DNA of 9,648 nt from Clostridiales bacterium. Its GTDB lineage: Bacteria > Bacillota > Clostridia > Lachnospirales > Lachnospiraceae. Position numbers and translations under genes: made by a program. The notes beneath the pieces were generated by a model, which ran no database searches, was not told the origin of the DNA, and was given only the letters and a program-made list of their open reading frames with translations. Location of the stretch: NCBI GenBank assembly GCA_015655565.1, contig JAATEU010000303.1, forward strand, positions 1 through 9,648. Direction: 5' to 3'. Positions 1-4,724 of the stretch are shown here, piece by piece (the first letter of the stretch is position 1; every line of letters begins with the position of its first letter).

Positions 1-168
1 CTGCTCGTGTGACCATTGAAGTCATTGACTACGAGTATTTACTACGTTGGTCGTGACCACCCTGGCCCCTATCTTCATGGCCGTGGCATCCTTATTCATG
101 ATATATCTGCGTATCATGACCCGGACAGGGCAAGTGCTCTCTTCTCTCTTCCTGCACTATAGTAACCT
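1..168. other. Unassigned GC-rich segment next to truncated permease
   Basis: No gene is recognised here. All three forward frames contain stops. Frame 2 is open from about 29 to a TAA at 176-178 and would give a hydrophobic stretch containing TLAPIFMAVASLFMIYL, but it has no good start or ribosome binding site and resembles no family I know. Base composition and codon choice (many C/G-ending codons) look unlike the AT-rich permease that follows. The TAA at 176-178 overlaps the ATG at 178, but this is probably coincidence because the downstream gene is truncated. It could be foreign DNA joined by rearrangement, or a contig-end assembly chimera. Confidence 0.4.
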
Positions 169-177
169 AGAAATATA

Positions 178-822
178 ATGATTGTGCTGGCAGGTTCCCT
201 TCCGCTTAACATTCTTATGACATTGCTGTGCGGTTATTTTATGGCTTCAAAAAATGTATTTTTTAAGAAATATATTGCAGCATTTTTAATGTTTACCATG
301 TTCTTTGGCGGAGGTCTGATTCCTACTTATTTGAATCAGAAATCCCTGGGGTTATATAACAATCTGTGGGCATTAATTATTCCCGGTGCACTGAGTATGT
401 ATAATGCCATTATCTGTAAAACAGCCATTGAAGCGGTACCGGATAGTCTGACAGAATCGGCATATATTGACGGTGCCAGTGATTTTACCGTACTGTTTAA
501 GATTATTGCACCTTTAATAAAACCTACGCTGGCAGTTTTACTTTTATATTACGGGGTTGGTCATTGGAACAGCTGGTTTAATGCCTCATTGTATATTACA
601 AAAAATGAACTGCTGCCGATTCAGAATATCCTCCGGGCGGTTCTTATTGCAAATTCCAATGTCCTGAATGAAGGTGCTGCGAATAAGGACATGATGGACA
701 CTTATGCGGAAACGATAAAATATGCTGCAATCGTGATTTCCACATTGCCTGTTCTTTGTGTGTATCCCTTCTTACAGAAATATTTTGTTAAGGGTGTCAT
801 GATTGGTGCTGTGAAAGGGTGA
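178..822 (+). CDS. 5'-truncated LplC/YtcP-type carbohydrate ABC transporter permease
   Basis: Inner-membrane permease of a binding-protein-dependent sugar or oligosaccharide importer. The EAA loop that docks the ATPase is clear at residues 92-117 (TESAYIDGAS...FKIIAPLIKP). Hydrophobic spans lie near residues 3-22, 33-50, 62-80, 108-128 and 180-200. GGGLIPTYL and GHWNSWF are typical of the LplC group, which is usually about 290-300 residues long. Only 214 are present, so roughly 80-90 N-terminal residues, including the first membrane span, are missing. The codons just before the ATG (AGA AAT ATA) still fit the family (N-I-M-I-V-L-A-G-S), but TAG and TAA at 160-165 close the frame. The ATG is therefore an internal Met with no Shine-Dalgarno. 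It is a pseudogene, or a gene cut by an assembly join. The C-terminus looks complete. The family call is firm; substrate is unknown. Confidence 0.85.
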   Translation: MIVLAGSLPLNILMTLLCGYFMASKNVFFKKYIAAFLMFTMFFGGGLIPTYLNQKSLGLYNNLWALIIPGALSMYNAIICKTAIEAVPDSLTESAYIDGASDFTVLFKIIAPLIKPTLAVLLLYYGVGHWNSWFNASLYITKNELLPIQNILRAVLIANSNVLNEGAANKDMMDTYAETIKYAAIVISTLPVLCVYPFLQKYFVKGVMIGAVKG

Positions 823-897
823 AGATAAAATAATACATATTTCGGGAGAAAGGGAATCCAAAGCAGGAAAGCCTGACAGAGGGTGGTTTGGGAGTGA

Positions 898-2214
898 CTA
901 CCGCTGCCTGCGCCACGCTTCAATTTTTTCCATCCATTCCTTGACTTTGGCCTCATTGCCCTGGGTGGTTGGTAAATAATACTGCCGGTCACGCAGGGAA
1001 TCGGGCAGACACTCCATGGCGGTGAGCTTGTCCTTTGTGTCATGGGCGTACTCATATCCTTCGCCGTAATGCAGCTCTTTCATCAGCCTGGTCGGTGCAT
1101 TGCGGATTTGCAGCGGCACCGGCTCGGCAAGCATTTCCAAAGCATCCTTTTTGGCGTTTTCATAGGCCATATAGAGTGCATTGGATTTTGGAGCCAGTGC
1201 GAGATACGTAACTGCGTGAGTGAGATGAACGCTGCATTCCGGCATGCCGATAAAATGACAGGCCTGATAAACAGACACGGCAATTTCCAAAGCGTGGCTG
1301 TTAGCCATTCCGATATCCTCGCTGGCAAAGCGGGTCAGCCGCCTTGCAATATAAAGAGGATCTTCTCCGGCTTCCAGCATCCTTGCCAGCCAATAAACGG
1401 AAGCGTTTACATCGCTGTTCCGCATTGATTTATGCAGGGCTGAGATAAGATTATAGTGTTCCTCCCCGTTTTTATCATACAGCAATGATTTTTTGCTGAT
1501 ACATTGTTCGATAATCTCTTTTGTCACGGTGATTTTTTCATCGTTCCTTTCACCGTTCAAAACGACTATTTCCAGCGTGTTCAACGCAACACGGGCGTCA
1601 CCGTTGGCAAAGCCTGCAATCATTGACAGCATTTCCTCGGTTATATCAATGTGCTGTCCGCCGAATCCGCGCGCATCGGTCAGGGCCTGTTGCAGTAATT
1701 GAGTTAAGTCGGTGGCTGTCAGTGATTGCAGTACAAAAACCTTACAGCGTGAAAGCAATGCCGAATTGATTTCAAAAGAAGGGTTCTCAGTTGTGGCACC
1801 AATTAAAATAATACTGCCCTTTTCCACAAAAGGTAAGAAGGCGTCCTGCTGCGCCTTATTAAAACGGTGGATTTCATCTAGGAACAGCATGGTTTTTTCT
1901 CCCATGCACCGATTGTTTTCCGCTTTGACCATGACCTCTTTAATTTCTTTTATTCCGCTTGTAACTGCACTGAAATCCACAAATGCTGCCTTGGTCTTGC
2001 CGGCAATGATTCTTGCCAGGGTTGTCTTACCAACACCGGGAGGTCCCCAGAAAATCATGGAGGCTACCTGATCCTGGTCAATCAGCTGACGCAGGACTTT
2101 CCCTTTTCCTAACAGATGCTGCTGGCCCACATACTCGGATAAGTTTCTCGGACGCATACGGCTGGACAAGGGATTATTCTTTTCCCGGTCATCAAAAAGA
2201 GATTGCTGCTGCAA
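898..2214 (-). CDS. rarA: Replication-associated recombination protein A (RarA/MgsA), AAA+ ATPase
   Basis: Cytoplasmic AAA+ ATPase of the RarA/MgsA/WRNIP1 family, which acts at stalled replication forks with SSB and recombination proteins. At 438 residues it is full length. Visible motifs are Walker A GPPGVGKTT (57-65), Walker B MLFLDEIHR (109-117), sensor 1 IGATTENPSF (138-147), an arginine-finger segment LLSRCKVF (Arg156) and sensor 2 GDARVALN (205-212). The C-terminal oligomerisation half carries family signatures DPLYIARRLTRFASEDIG, ALAPKSNALY and RNAPTRLMKELHYGEGYEYAHD. The start is TTG at 2214-2212: an in-frame TAA lies upstream, AAAGGCGGTGG provides a ribosome binding site, and the next Met (20) would remove the conserved N-terminal QQSLFD segment, which resembles a beta-clamp-binding pentapeptide. 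It is monocistronic and convergent with the permease, 75 bp away. Confidence 0.96.
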   Translation of the reverse strand: MQQQSLFDDREKNNPLSSRMRPRNLSEYVGQQHLLGKGKVLRQLIDQDQVASMIFWGPPGVGKTTLARIIAGKTKAAFVDFSAVTSGIKEIKEVMVKAENNRCMGEKTMLFLDEIHRFNKAQQDAFLPFVEKGSIILIGATTENPSFEINSALLSRCKVFVLQSLTATDLTQLLQQALTDARGFGGQHIDITEEMLSMIAGFANGDARVALNTLEIVVLNGERNDEKITVTKEIIEQCISKKSLLYDKNGEEHYNLISALHKSMRNSDVNASVYWLARMLEAGEDPLYIARRLTRFASEDIGMANSHALEIAVSVYQACHFIGMPECSVHLTHAVTYLALAPKSNALYMAYENAKKDALEMLAEPVPLQIRNAPTRLMKELHYGEGYEYAHDTKDKLTAMECLPDSLRDRQYYLPTTQGNEAKVKEWMEKIEAWRRQR

Positions 2215-2256
2215 TATACCACCGCCTTTTATTATGTTTTAGTGCCAGACCAATCA

Positions 2257-2289
2257 ACTGCTCTGCGCAGTCCGCAATAAAAAGCGGAA
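2257..2289 (-). promoter_or_regulatory. Two short stem-loops in the rarA leader
   Basis: Two adjacent inverted repeats lie in the transcribed leader. One is ACTGC-N5-GCAGT (2257-2271). The other is TCCGC-N8-GCGGA (2271-2288), whose minus-strand loop is T-rich. The stems are only 5 bp each and share one base, so they would exclude each other in part. No uridine run follows either one, so they are not a classical terminator. Function is unknown. Confidence 0.25.
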
Positions 2290-2302
2290 TGTTCAGTTGC
2301 CG

Positions 2303-2353
2303 TCACCGTCTGCGATCAAAGATACCGGTAAATGTCATAGGATTGCTCTGCAT
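2303..2353 (-). CDS. Possible 16-codon upstream ORF in the rarA leader
   Basis: An ATG at 2353 on the minus strand opens MQSNPMTFTGIFDRRR and ends at TGA. AAGGTG lies 6 nt upstream of the ATG, so a ribosome could start here. It sits inside the predicted rarA leader, about 90 nt before the rarA start. It may be an upstream ORF affecting rarA translation, or chance. No family is recognised. Confidence 0.25.
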   Translation of the reverse strand: MQSNPMTFTGIFDRRR

Positions 2354-2402
2354 AAAATTCACCTTGCCTGCCGGAAATGAGGAGGGCTTGGCTTTACTAT
2401 AT

Positions 2403-2430
2403 ATTATAACACATAATTATTTTTTACCAA
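2403..2430 (-). promoter_or_regulatory. Vegetative promoter of rarA
   Basis: On the minus strand, TTGGTA (2430-2425) lies 16 bp from TATAAT (2408-2403), and the -10 is extended by TGT just upstream (TGTTATAAT). Transcription would begin near 2396 and give a leader of about 180 nt before the TTG start. Confidence 0.65.
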
Positions 2431-2475
2431 TAACGAATTACTGAAAACCGATAATAAAAGATATCAAACTATGCT

Positions 2476-2484
2476 TGTTATAAT
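2476..2484 (+). promoter_or_regulatory. Candidate extended -10 promoter upstream of the sigma gene
   Basis: TGTTATAAT (TG at 2476-2477, TATAAT at 2479-2484) matches an extended -10 element. No convincing -35 lies 17 bp upstream. It could provide a second, longer transcript for the sigma operon. Confidence 0.35.
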
Positions 2485-2511
2485 AGATTCTTAATTTGTC
2501 AAAAAAGAAAT

Positions 2512-2540
2512 TTGCAAATATTTGTAATTTCATGTATACT
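2512..2540 (+). promoter_or_regulatory. Sigma-A-type promoter for the sigma/anti-sigma operon
   Basis: TTGCAA (2512-2517), a 17-bp spacer and TATACT (2535-2540) form a good housekeeping promoter. The predicted start is near 2547, giving a leader of about 120 nt. A 14-bp palindrome lies just downstream at 2561-2574. No autoregulatory ECF-type promoter could be assigned with confidence. Confidence 0.6.
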
Positions 2541-2560
2541 ATAAATGGATAATATTTACA

Positions 2561-2574
2561 TAACATTAATGTTA
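2561..2574. promoter_or_regulatory. 14-bp perfect palindrome, operator-like
   Basis: TAACATTAATGTTA is a perfect 14-bp palindrome about 15-28 nt downstream of the predicted transcription start of the sigma operon. That position suits a roadblock-type operator for a dimeric regulator. It has no spacer, so it would form a poor RNA hairpin. The cognate regulator is not visible in the window. Confidence 0.4.
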
Positions 2575-2665
2575 CTAAAATATTATTGATGGTGCCGGCA
2601 AAAAAACATTGTTAAAACACCGCTACGATTAAGATGCATAAGAGAAAGGGGGGTTACCTCATATA

Positions 2666-3208
2666 ATGTTGCTGTTCTATTTAGAAATGATCAATACGCA
2701 GGAGGATAAAGACAAATTTGAGCTCTTGTACGAGACATATCGTAAACGTTTATTCTATGTGGCTAATCAAATTATAAAAGACTCCTTTCTTGCAGAGGAT
2801 GCAGTACATCATACATTTTTAACTGTATTAGAAAAATTTGATAAAATTGATGAAGTTCATAGTCACAAAACTTTTAGTTTTCTTGTTGTTATTGTGAGGA
2901 ACTATTCCATTAACTTATATAACAAACGAAAAAGGCATCCCCTGATTCCTCTGGATGAAAACACTTATGCTGACGACAACGACCTTTTAGCAGCAACAGA
3001 GGAAGCGGACGCAGTAACAAGGGCAATATTTATGCTGCCCGATTTATCCAGGGATATACTGACTTTGAAATATGTTCATGAGTTTACCAACCGGGAAATT
3101 GCTGCTATGCTGGGTATTACAGAAGTCACTGTCCGTAAACGGCTGGAACGGGCTAAAAAATTGCTGAAAAAAATTTTAAAGGGGGAGGCAAGTGCTCGTG
3201 CCAAGTGA
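2666..3208 (+). CDS. ECF-like sigma-70 family RNA polymerase sigma factor
   Basis: A 180-residue two-domain sigma factor. Region 2 spans roughly 18-88, with the core-binding and -10-recognition helices around FYVANQIIKDSFLAEDAVHHTFL and TFSFLVVIVRNYSINLY. Region 4 spans roughly 115-171, with a helix-turn-helix at about 141-163 (NREIAAMLGITEVTVRKRLERA) for -35 recognition. The linker is acidic and there is no region 1 or 3, as in ECF sigmas. The ATG at 2666 is preferred over Met8 because the MLLFYLEMI opening is typical of this clostridial group. It follows a strong AAAGGGGGG at a rather long 12-nt spacing. The gene overlaps its partner by about 11 nt, which implies translational coupling. By family logic it redirects RNA polymerase to an envelope-stress regulon while its partner restrains it. 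The target genes are unknown. Confidence 0.9.
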   Translation: MLLFYLEMINTQEDKDKFELLYETYRKRLFYVANQIIKDSFLAEDAVHHTFLTVLEKFDKIDEVHSHKTFSFLVVIVRNYSINLYNKRKRHPLIPLDENTYADDNDLLAATEEADAVTRAIFMLPDLSRDILTLKYVHEFTNREIAAMLGITEVTVRKRLERAKKLLKKILKGEASARAK

Positions 3209-3875
3209 TTTTGCAGAAAATGCTTTTAAGGAAGCATTGAATCGGGTAAATCGGTATTATCTGGATGCTTTGCCAAGTGAAGACCAAATTGTTTATAATT
3301 TCTCAGAGGAATTTCTTGAAAAAATGCAGGATTTGATCAGGCAACGAAAATCAAAGGGAAATAGAAGTTTTAAGACATGGGGAAAACGCCTGGTTATTGG
3401 CATTGCAGCTGTTTTAGTAATATTGATGGCTACAGCTATGACTGTACCGCCTATGCGGGAAAAAATTGTTGAATATACAAAGATAATATATAAGCAATTT
3501 ACACATTTGTTTTTTAGAGAATCAAAATCTGAGTACGAAGAGGAACAAGACTTTTATCCGCTTTTACCTCAATACATACCCGATGGCTTTGAATTAATTG
3601 CTCAAGACTTAGGCGGCATTGTTTTACTCACATATGAAGATAATGAAGATTTTCTTTCCTATATACAGCAGCGATTAAAAGATGTCTCTATGCACATTAA
3701 TACCGAGGGTATCCAGCCGGAAGAATTAGTGTTTGAAGACTTCTCTGCAATCTATTACTCCAATCGGGGAGTTCAAAATCTTATGTGGTATGATGAGCAT
3801 TACGTGTACATGGTTTCATCTACACTGGACAGAGAAACGATTTTTGAGATAGCCGAAAGCGTTCCGATTTTCTGA
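3198..3875 (+). CDS. Single-pass membrane anti-sigma-like protein with DUF4367-like C-terminal domain
   Basis: Probable membrane regulator of the overlapping sigma factor. Numbering from the GTG at 3192, residues 1-62 are cytoplasmic and carry LPSEDQIVYNFSEEFLEKMQ, a signature found in proteins next to this kind of sigma factor. One membrane helix spans about 66-85 (KRLVIGIAAVLVILMATAMTV). An extracytoplasmic part of about 140 residues ends in a DUF4367-like domain (LPQYIPDGFEL ... YVYMVSSTLDRETIFEIAESV). Two in-frame GTG codons compete as the start. GTG 3192 is only 3 nt from GGGAGG, while GTG 3198 is 9 nt away and would give MPSDFAENAF, so 3198 is chosen. It overlaps the sigma gene by 11 nt. 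The anti-sigma role is inferred from gene order and topology; no zinc-binding HxxxCxxC motif is present. Confidence 0.8.
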   Translation: MPSDFAENAFKEALNRVNRYYLDALPSEDQIVYNFSEEFLEKMQDLIRQRKSKGNRSFKTWGKRLVIGIAAVLVILMATAMTVPPMREKIVEYTKIIYKQFTHLFFRESKSEYEEEQDFYPLLPQYIPDGFELIAQDLGGIVLLTYEDNEDFLSYIQQRLKDVSMHINTEGIQPEELVFEDFSAIYYSNRGVQNLMWYDEHYVYMVSSTLDRETIFEIAESVPIF

Positions 3876-3881
3876 TATTGT

Positions 3882-3924
3882 AATTCAGCATGGCAGCCGG
3901 ATAGGCGGGCTATGCTGAATTTTT
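3882..3924 (+). terminator. Strong intrinsic terminator of the sigma operon
   Basis: A 13-bp stem pairs 3882-3894 (AATTCAGCATGGC) with 3909-3921 (GCTATGCTGAATT), with one G-T wobble. A small GCC/GGC stem lies inside the loop, and a T run follows at 3920-3924. It lies 6 nt after the anti-sigma stop and isolates the sigma operon from the secreted-protein gene. Confidence 0.85.
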
Positions 3925-3939
3925 AATTGCAGATAAATT

Positions 3940-3968
3940 TTTATTAATAAATGTCACAAATGATGTGA
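3940..3968. promoter_or_regulatory. Two operator-like dyads upstream of the secreted-protein gene
   Basis: TTTATTAATAAA (3940-3951) is a perfect 12-bp palindrome. Just after it, TCACA-AATGA-TGTGA (3954-3968) is a perfect 5-5-5 inverted repeat. Both lie before the AT-rich TATATATG region (3979-3988), which may hold the -10 element. They could be regulator sites for the 4077 gene, but AT-rich DNA yields such palindromes by chance. Confidence 0.3.
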
Positions 3969-3995
3969 TGTATTTGTTTATATATATGAAAGGAT

Positions 3996-4073
3996 ATGAA
4001 AGAGGTGAGTCTATTTAAATTGAAGATTGAAGATTGCTACGTTACTAATAGTGATAATTGCAAGGGGGTATAA
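3996..4073 (+). CDS. Possible 25-codon two-cysteine peptide coupled to the secreted-protein gene
   Basis: An ATG at 3996 opens a 25-codon frame ending with TAA at 4071-4073, three bases before the ATG at 4077. The C-terminal part reads KIEDCYVTNSDNCKGV, with cysteines at 14 and 22. AAAGGA lies only 1 nt before the ATG, which is poor for initiation. A TTG at 4020, preceded by AGAGGTGA, is an alternative start with long spacing. The stop lies just past the Shine-Dalgarno of the 4077 gene, so translation here would influence that gene. The EDC motif and a second Cys near the C-terminus echo the 19-residue peptide at 4579. It may be a leader peptide or chance. Confidence 0.3.
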   Translation: MKEVSLFKLKIEDCYVTNSDNCKGV

Positions 4074-4076
4074 TTT

Positions 4077-4505
4077 ATGTTAAATAAAAAAGTTTTATCT
4101 ATAGGTATGTGTTTTTTGCTATTGGGTTCAATGTCAGTGCCTGTACTTACTGCTGAGGCCCCAGAATACCCTTCGGACTTATCTTTAATTACTTCACGGT
4201 ATATTTACATAAACAATGCATACAGTACTCTGGCCATTTCCGATGGAACAGCTACTATTAAAGGATTTGTGCAAAAAACGACATCCGGGGAAAGTATTTA
4301 CCTTAGTTCTACACTTCAGCAGTATTCAAATGATATGTGGTCAGATATAAAGAGTTGGTCGAAGTCATCTACGGCTTCATCGGTTTCTATATCTGAAAAG
4401 TTTACGGTTTCCAAAGGAAAGTTCAGAGTTGCCACATATTATTCTGTTAGTGGACCTGATGGTTCGGAATCCAATACGGTATATAGCCGGACAGTAACAT
4501 ATTAA
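4077..4505 (+). CDS. Small secreted protein, possibly DUF6147-like
   Basis: A 142-residue protein with a classical Sec signal peptide: MLNKK, a hydrophobic core at about 6-22 (VLSIGMCFLLLGSMSVPVL) and likely signal peptidase I cleavage after TAEA near residue 28. The mature part of about 114 residues is rich in Ser, Thr and Tyr and looks all-beta. It includes DGTATIKGFVQKT, LSSTLQQYSNDMWSDIKSWSK and KGKFRVATYYSVSGPDGSES, a pattern I associate with small clostridial DUF6147-type exported proteins (moderate certainty). AAGGGGG lies 8 nt before the ATG. Its job is unknown. It lacks a membrane anchor or sortase motif, so it is probably released or wall-associated. It follows the sigma operon terminator and so has its own promoter. 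No terminator is visible behind it, so its transcript may run into the peptide and radical SAM genes. Confidence 0.75.
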   Translation: MLNKKVLSIGMCFLLLGSMSVPVLTAEAPEYPSDLSLITSRYIYINNAYSTLAISDGTATIKGFVQKTTSGESIYLSSTLQQYSNDMWSDIKSWSKSSTASSVSISEKFTVSKGKFRVATYYSVSGPDGSESNTVYSRTVTY

Positions 4506-4515
4506 TTGCTGTTTT

Positions 4516-4524
4516 TGTTATAAA
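4516..4524 (+). promoter_or_regulatory. Candidate extended -10 promoter of the peptide/radical SAM operon
   Basis: TGTTATAAA (TG at 4516-4517, TATAAA at 4519-4524) matches an extended -10 element. No good -35 is seen. Initiation would fall near 4531, inside the left arm of the hairpin at 4525-4572, so transcripts from here would lack part of that arm. Confidence 0.4.
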
Positions 4525-4572
4525 CACCTCCTTATATTTGTCTTAGTATATGGCCATAAATTTAAGGAGGTG
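4525..4572 (+). promoter_or_regulatory. Shine-Dalgarno-sequestering hairpin with an anti-SD mimic
   Basis: CACCTCCTTA (4525-4534) is perfectly complementary to TAAGGAGGTG (4563-4572). After one T-T mismatch, pairing resumes at 4536-4539 with 4558-4561 and weakly beyond, leaving a loop of roughly 15 nt around TATATGGCCA. The right arm is the Shine-Dalgarno of the 4579 peptide gene. The left arm equals the 3' tail of 16S rRNA (CACCUCCUUA in many bacteria). In any read-through transcript the ribosome site would be hidden. No U run follows, so it is not a terminator. Confidence 0.7.
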
Positions 4573-4578
4573 ATTCCC

Positions 4579-4638
4579 ATGTTTCGGGAAGACTGTGTTC
4601 CTAAGATGTGGATAGCAGCAACTTCTTGTTTAAATTAA
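4579..4638 (+). CDS. 19-residue two-cysteine peptide, candidate radical SAM substrate
   Basis: The ORF encodes MFREDCVPKMWIAATSCLN. Its Shine-Dalgarno AAGGAGGTGAT (4564-4574) is complementary to essentially the whole 16S tail, with 8 nt between GGAGG and the ATG, the best ribosome site in the window. It is followed after 86 nt by the radical SAM gene on the same strand, with no terminator between. The peptide has cysteines at 6 and 17 and a central P-K-M-W. That would suit a thioether, Lys-Trp or other crosslink, but this is inference. It has no separate leader region; its size is closer to PqqA (about 23 residues) than to most RiPP precursors. Alternatives are a translated leader controlling the next gene, or a signalling peptide. 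The ORF and its ribosome site are seen directly; the substrate role is a hypothesis. Confidence 0.6.
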   Translation: MFREDCVPKMWIAATSCLN

Positions 4639-4724
4639 ATCTTCTACCTTGCATCAGTATCCCTTTGTTATAGTCTTTATGCTATAGCTGAAAGTATCCA
4701 AAATAATATTAGGAGGAAATTATT

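Noticed and set aside
823..897. Bidirectional terminator between the convergent permease and rarA genes
   Set aside because: Only a 4-bp CAGG/CCTG stem was found, with no T run in either direction.
702..1055. Minus-strand 117-codon ORF across the permease end and rarA end
   Set aside because: It overlaps two real genes in other frames and its translation resembles no known protein.
1042..2071. Several open frames antisense to rarA on the plus strand (1042-1428, 1493-1702, 1712-2071)
   Set aside because: They lie opposite a clearly conserved AAA+ gene and are shadows of it; no SD or recognisable protein.
2013..2444. Plus-strand 143-codon ORF overlapping the start of rarA
   Set aside because: Its first 200 nt are antisense to the conserved rarA coding sequence and the rest crosses the rarA leader and promoter. 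No ribosome site or family resemblance.
4019..4036. ATTGAAG tandem repeat as an iteron or regulatory repeat
   Set aside because: Only two full 7-nt copies plus a partial one, inside a possible small ORF; too short to support a function.
2574..4045. Shared GTTACTAA and GCTACG words upstream of the sigma gene and the 4077 gene as an ECF promoter
   Set aside because: Spacing and order relative to the gene starts differ, and no AAC-type -35 with a consistent -10 could be built from them.
4563..4578. TAAGGAGGTGATTCCC as an antisense remnant of the 16S rRNA 3' end
   Set aside because: It resembles the reverse complement of the 16S tail, but no other rRNA sequence flanks it and it sits at correct SD distance from an ATG.
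4525..4580. Hairpin as a transcription terminator for the secreted-protein gene
   Set aside because: The stem is followed by ATTCCCATG and not a T run, and the right arm is a functional-looking Shine-Dalgarno.
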